10,054 nt of DNA. Source: Clostridia bacterium. GTDB lineage: Bacteria > Bacillota_A > Clostridia > Christensenellales > Borkfalkiaceae. The notes under the pieces were generated by a model. That model was given only the letters and a program-made list of their open reading frames with translations, was not told where the DNA came from and did not search any database. The position numbers and the translations under genes were made by a program. The stretch covers positions 1 through 10,054 of the forward strand of contig RYWC01000019.1 in NCBI GenBank assembly GCA_003979335.1. The letters run 5' to 3'. Of this stretch, positions 7,579 through 10,054 are shown piece by piece (position 1 is the first letter of the stretch; every line of letters begins with the position of its first letter).

Positions 7579-7611
7579 CTTTAAATTTTTCTGCGCGGTT
7601 AAAATTTAAAG
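7579..7611. repeat. 11 bp inverted repeat upstream of the small gene
   Basis: CTTTAAATTTT (7579-7589) is the exact reverse complement of AAAATTTAAAG (7601-7611), with an 11 nt G+C-richer loop between them. It lies in the divergent intergenic region, 20 bp before the 74-residue gene. It could be an operator, a leader hairpin or a recombination-related site. The arms are nearly all A and T, which raises the odds of a chance match. Confidence 0.45.
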
Positions 7612-7631
7612 CCAACGTCAATAACGGAAGT

Positions 7632-7856
7632 ATGAAGAATATTTTAAACGGTCAATTTCCTGCCGAATTGACTCTGTTGCAAGCAGGCGGACAGAATATC
7701 GTCGCGCAAAGGTTGAAAAATTATATATCCTCCGTTCGCTCGCCATATGAGTTCAAAACCGGCGGCGCTAATGTAAGGCTGATATTTTCCGATAGGGCGG
7801 ACGCGCCGTCGGTTGAGGACCTGTTGGTAAATATTGCCGTGCGCAGGCGCGGCTGA
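7632..7856 (+). CDS. Small hypothetical protein upstream of the serine recombinase
   Basis: This is a 74-residue protein of unknown function. The N-terminal half (about 1-35) looks like mixed helices. The C-terminal part, NVRLIFSDRADAPSVEDLLV (48-67), reads as a beta strand followed by Phe-Ser and an acidic SVEDLL helix. That layout resembles small proteins found beside large serine recombinases in clostridial mobile elements, such as the TnpW type, but this is recalled pattern similarity and not a demonstrated match. It shares orientation with the recombinase and ends 95 bp before the recombinase's likely start, with a separate promoter in between. GGAAG (7626-7630) sits only 1 nt from the ATG, too close for an ideal ribosome site. 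The frame is open upstream to a stop at 7557 without another ATG. An overlapping opposite-strand frame (7721-7933) seems less likely to be real. Confidence 0.5.
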   Translation: MKNILNGQFPAELTLLQAGGQNIVAQRLKNYISSVRSPYEFKTGGANVRLIFSDRADAPSVEDLLVNIAVRRRG

Positions 7857-7861
7857 AACCG

Positions 7862-7890
7862 TTGCGCGCTGTTTTTAAAGAATGTATAAT
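7862..7890 (+). promoter_or_regulatory. Candidate promoter of the recombinase gene
   Basis: A perfect TATAAT (7885-7890) is preceded by TTGCGC (7862-7867) at 17 bp spacing. The -35 matches only TTG of the consensus. Transcription would start near 7897, placing the 7918-7937 palindrome in the mRNA leader about 20 nt downstream of the start point. Confidence 0.55.
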
Positions 7891-7917
7891 TAAAATGTGT
7901 TAAAAAACTTGTCCTCA

Positions 7918-7941
7918 GGGTATGAATTTTCATACCCTTTT
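7918..7941. promoter_or_regulatory. 9+9 bp palindrome in the recombinase leader
   Basis: GGGTATGAA (7918-7926) and TTCATACCC (7929-7937) are exact reverse complements around a TT dinucleotide, and TTTT follows at 7938-7941. It lies between the candidate promoter and the likely recombinase start. It could be an operator for autoregulation, a weak terminator or attenuator, or a recombinase-binding or crossover-type site. The symmetry is certain; the role is not. Confidence 0.6.
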
Positions 7942-7954
7942 AGGCTTACATATG
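7942..7954 (+). promoter_or_regulatory. Ribosome site that favours the start at 7952
   Basis: AGG (7942-7944) lies 7 nt before the ATG at 7952, a normal spacing though a short match. The upstream in-frame ATG at 7922 lies inside the palindrome, and its only candidate site, CAGGG, is 1 nt away. The protein from 7952 begins MARTSKY, the kind of N-terminus common in clostridial large serine recombinases. This makes 7952 the better start. Confidence 0.6.
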
Positions 7955-9643
7955 GCAAGAACAAGTAAATATTCTTTAACGCCTGCACTGTCGGCAGCTG
8001 CTCCTTACAAATGGCACGCAGGGTTGTATATCAGGCTTTCGCGTGAGGACGGAGATAAGCCCGAAAGCGAAAGCGTAAGTTCGCAGAAAGCTCTTCTTGA
8101 CAGGTTTGCCGAGGAGAACGGTGAAATATTTTTACAGGAATGTTACGTTGACGACGGTTATAGCGGAACGGATTTCGAGCGTCCCGCTTTTCAGAAAATG
8201 ATGGCGGACGCGGCAAATAAAACTATAAATTGCATTATAGTTAAAGACCTGTCGCGTCTTGGCAGAAACTATGTCGAGGCAGGCAGATATATAGAATATG
8301 TATTTCCTGCGTTCGGCATACGGTTTATTTCGGTAAACGATCGCATAGACAGTTTCGACAGCCCTTCGTCTGTAAACAACGTGATAGTGCCCTTTAAAAA
8401 CATAATGAACGACGAGTACTGCCGCGATATTTCTTTAAAGGTGCGCAGTGCGCTCGACGTTCGCCGCAGACAGGGAAGATTTATCGGTTCGTTCGCCGCC
8501 TACGGCTATAAAAAGGACGAGAACGACCGAAGCAGGCTGGTTATAGACGAAGATGCCGCAGATACCGTCCGTAAAATATTCAAAGATTTTTTGAACGGGT
8601 ACAGTATAAAGGGCATAGCCCGTCTTTTGAACGAGCGCGGCGTTCCAAATCCCTCGGCATATAAAAAAGAAAAAGGTTTAAACTGCAACCGTGGTAAAAA
8701 CTTTGAAAATTCTTCGCTTTGGAGCGATTCTACGGTGAGAAGAATACTTTCAAACGAAGTTTATATAGGCAACCTTGTGCAGAAGAAGAACGAAATTATC
8801 AGCTATAAAATTCACACCGCGCGCGCAGTTGAAGAAAAGAACAGAATAAGGGCGGAGGGCACTCACGAACCCATAATTTCAAAAGTTGATTTCGATACCG
8901 CACAGTCGCTTTTAAAAAGGGATACACGCACCTCACCGTCGGGAAGCCGTCTTTCGGTATTTGCCGGTTTTATAAAATGCGCAGACTGCGGCAGGGCAAT
9001 GGTTAAACGCACTGTGCGCCAGCCCAACAAAACTTATGACTATTACGCTTGTTCGACATACCGTAGAATGCACAGCAAATCGTGTACAAAGCACGCAATC
9101 CGCGCAGACGCCCTTGAAAAAGCCGTGCTTTCGGCGCTTAATAAATATATATCTCTTGCTGTCGACTTTGACAGGTTAATTAAAAAAATAAACCGCGAAA
9201 GAAAGGGCGGAGGCGAATCGGAAAGGCTTAACGCGGCGCTTTCCGCAAAAAAAAGGCAACTTGAAATTACGAATAATCTTTTGCTTGATTTATATCCCGA
9301 TTATAAAAGCGGAATTTTGTCCAAGGCGCAATATTTGGCTTTAAAGGAGCGGTATGAAAAAAACGCCGAATGCGCGCGCAAAGAAATAGAAAATACCGAA
9401 AAGCAAATTGCGGCCTTGGAAAGCGGCGTTGACGGCGGCAACGAATTTATATCAACATTTAAAAAATATGGCGGAATTAATGTTCTTACGCGCGATGTAA
9501 TGGTTGAGCTTATCGAAAATATTTACGTCAGGGAGGACGGCTCGATAGATATTAAATTGAAGTGCTGTGACGCTTTTGCATTGGCAAACGAATATTTTGA
9601 AAACCGCGGACGCGGCGCTTCTGAATTAAAGCGCAATTTATAA
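7952..9643 (+). CDS. Large serine recombinase (TnpX/phage integrase type)
   Basis: This 563-residue site-specific recombinase would cut and rejoin DNA at short attachment sites through a phosphoserine intermediate. An upstream ATG at 7922 would add ten residues, but spacing and homology style favour 7952. The resolvase domain (about 24-170) starts with LYIRLSREDGD, the nucleophile being Ser30, and continues with VDDGYSGTDFERPAF and the VKDLSRLGRNYVEAG segment. A Recombinase domain (about 180-300) includes YGYKKDE and SIKGIARLLNERGVP. A zinc beta-ribbon has Cys343, Cys346, Cys367 and Cys378. A charged coiled coil (about 425-490) follows, as in integrases that discriminate attP/attB from attL/attR. 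No frameshift or missing key residue is seen, so it appears intact. It has its own promoter and terminator. It may excise or integrate an element extending beyond the window, or invert nearby DNA. Confidence 0.92.
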   Translation: MARTSKYSLTPALSAAAPYKWHAGLYIRLSREDGDKPESESVSSQKALLDRFAEENGEIFLQECYVDDGYSGTDFERPAFQKMMADAANKTINCIIVKDLSRLGRNYVEAGRYIEYVFPAFGIRFISVNDRIDSFDSPSSVNNVIVPFKNIMNDEYCRDISLKVRSALDVRRRQGRFIGSFAAYGYKKDENDRSRLVIDEDAADTVRKIFKDFLNGYSIKGIARLLNERGVPNPSAYKKEKGLNCNRGKNFENSSLWSDSTVRRILSNEVYIGNLVQKKNEIISYKIHTARAVEEKNRIRAEGTHEPIISKVDFDTAQSLLKRDTRTSPSGSRLSVFAGFIKCADCGRAMVKRTVRQPNKTYDYYACSTYRRMHSKSCTKHAIRADALEKAVLSALNKYISLAVDFDRLIKKINRERKGGGESERLNAALSAKKRQLEITNNLLLDLYPDYKSGILSKAQYLALKERYEKNAECARKEIENTEKQIAALESGVDGGNEFISTFKKYGGINVLTRDVMVELIENIYVREDGSIDIKLKCCDAFALANEYFENRGRGASELKRNL

Positions 9644-9677
9644 AACAAAGCCCTTTCAAAACAGAAAGGGCTTTGTT
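9644..9677. terminator. Bidirectional terminator after the recombinase gene
   Basis: The arms AACAAAGCCCTTTC (9644-9657) and GAAAGGGCTTTGTT (9664-9677) form a perfect 14 bp stem with a 6 nt loop AAAACA, directly after the recombinase stop at 9641-9643. On the plus strand ACTGCAATTTTTT follows, so the T run is displaced slightly. On the minus strand the stem leads into TTTATAAATT, so it can also end the convergent minus-strand gene that stops at 9703. Confidence 0.85.
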
Positions 9678-9702
9678 ACTGCAATTTTTTGTTTTAAGCA
9701 AT

Positions 9703-10038
9703 TTATTTATAATCGTATTTTGTGGCGGCGGCTTCCCTTATTGTTAATATGGAAGTTGAATTTGAATTGAGATAAAAAACAAAACATTCAGCATATCGCA
9801 TTCTGTAACGCCGTAGAGTTTTAACCGAAACGTTCGTCGTCTGCGCAATTCCCAAAAGCGTGTATTTGCTGTTTTTAGTGTTGTAAAGTTTATTGATGAT
9901 GGTTACATGATTTGTTTTGCATTCGTAGTCTACAAACATAAAAAAATCCACCATTTTAGAATAAGCAGTGGCGCAATTTGCGTCATCGCTTATCATAACG
10001 GATTTTATTTGCTTTTCAACTCTTTTCAAATACATCAT
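9703..10038 (-). CDS. Small putative helix-turn-helix protein
   Basis: I do not recognise this 111-residue protein as a named family. Residues about 60-80, TLLGIAQTTNVSVKTLRRYR, have the spacing and residue types of a helix-turn-helix: an IA-containing first helix, a V-S turn, then a recognition helix with TLRRYR. It resembles the DNA-binding part of small sigma-like or ArpU-like phage regulators. A hydrophobic N-terminal segment (about 29-36, VDFFMFV) and three cysteines (22, 40, 85) are visible. The gene is rich in A+T and in Asn, Lys and Tyr codons compared with the glycan genes, which could mean a foreign origin. The start is MM at 10038 or 10035 with only AAAG as ribosome site. Its promoter is at or beyond the window edge. 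It converges on the recombinase and shares its terminator. Confidence 0.55.
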   Translation of the reverse strand: MMYLKRVEKQIKSVMISDDANCATAYSKMVDFFMFVDYECKTNHVTIINKLYNTKNSKYTLLGIAQTTNVSVKTLRRYRMRYAECFVFYLNSNSTSILTIREAAATKYDYK

Positions 10039-10054
10039 CTTTATTGTATTAATA

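Noticed and set aside
7721..7933. A 70-codon minus-strand frame opposite the small gene and the recombinase leader
   Set aside because: It would cross the recombinase promoter and palindrome. The plus-strand frame at 7632-7856 has better orientation and a more protein-like C-terminus.
7922..7951. Recombinase start at 7922
   Set aside because: That ATG lies within the palindrome with a ribosome site only 1 nt away. 7952 has better spacing and a typical MARTSKY N-terminus.
10039..10054. A TACAAT -10 box (10048-10043, minus strand) for the HTH-like gene
   Set aside because: The -35 would lie outside the window and the predicted start point falls inside the ATG. In such A+T-rich DNA a chance hexamer is likely.
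1..10054. CRISPR arrays, tRNA or rRNA genes, insertion sequences with terminal repeats
   Set aside because: No regularly spaced repeats, no tRNA-like cloverleaf or rRNA segment, and no transposase other than the serine recombinase were seen on either strand.

Overview
The window looks like chromosomal DNA from a low-to-moderate G+C bacterium of the phylum Bacillota, most likely class Clostridia. The evidence is the style of the proteins and signals: the short GlmU-like protein, the N-terminus and zinc ribbon of the large serine recombinase, and the promoter and terminator layout. The exact order or genus cannot be read from the sequence.

Left part (about 115-6008): a plus-strand operon for amino-sugar and surface-glycan precursors. 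A candidate promoter near 115-143 precedes a stand-alone left-handed beta-helix acyltransferase that matches the acetyltransferase half of GlmU (214-873). It is followed at very short spacing by glmM (882-2270), glmS (2283-4121) and a membrane-bound UDP-GlcNAc 4,6-dehydratase of the CapD/PglF/WbpM type (4140-5969). A strong bidirectional hairpin terminator (5978-6008) closes the operon. GlmS makes glucosamine-6-phosphate, GlmM isomerises it to glucosamine-1-phosphate, and the GlmU-like protein probably N-acetylates it. A uridylyltransferase not in this window would then give UDP-GlcNAc, which the dehydratase commits to a deoxy-amino-sugar for a surface polysaccharide or glycoprotein.

Middle part (6056-7531): a convergent minus-strand gene for a multi-spanning O-antigen ligase/polymerase-type membrane protein. 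It has a near-consensus promoter (TTGACA, 17 bp, TATACT) so close to the start codon that its mRNA should be almost leaderless. A 142 bp divergent intergenic region (7490-7631) with repeated GTTAAAA elements and an 11 bp inverted repeat separates it from the next block.

Right part (7632-9677): a small accessory block with a 74-residue protein of unknown function and a large serine recombinase. The recombinase has its own TATAAT promoter and a 9+9 bp palindrome in its leader, and its real start is most likely 7952. A bidirectional terminator follows. Finally, a minus-strand gene (9703-10038) encodes a small putative helix-turn-helix protein whose promoter lies at or beyond the window edge. The right part looks like a mobile-element fragment, an element end, or a solo recombinase islet beside the glycan genes. 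No attachment-site pair or cargo can be shown within the window.
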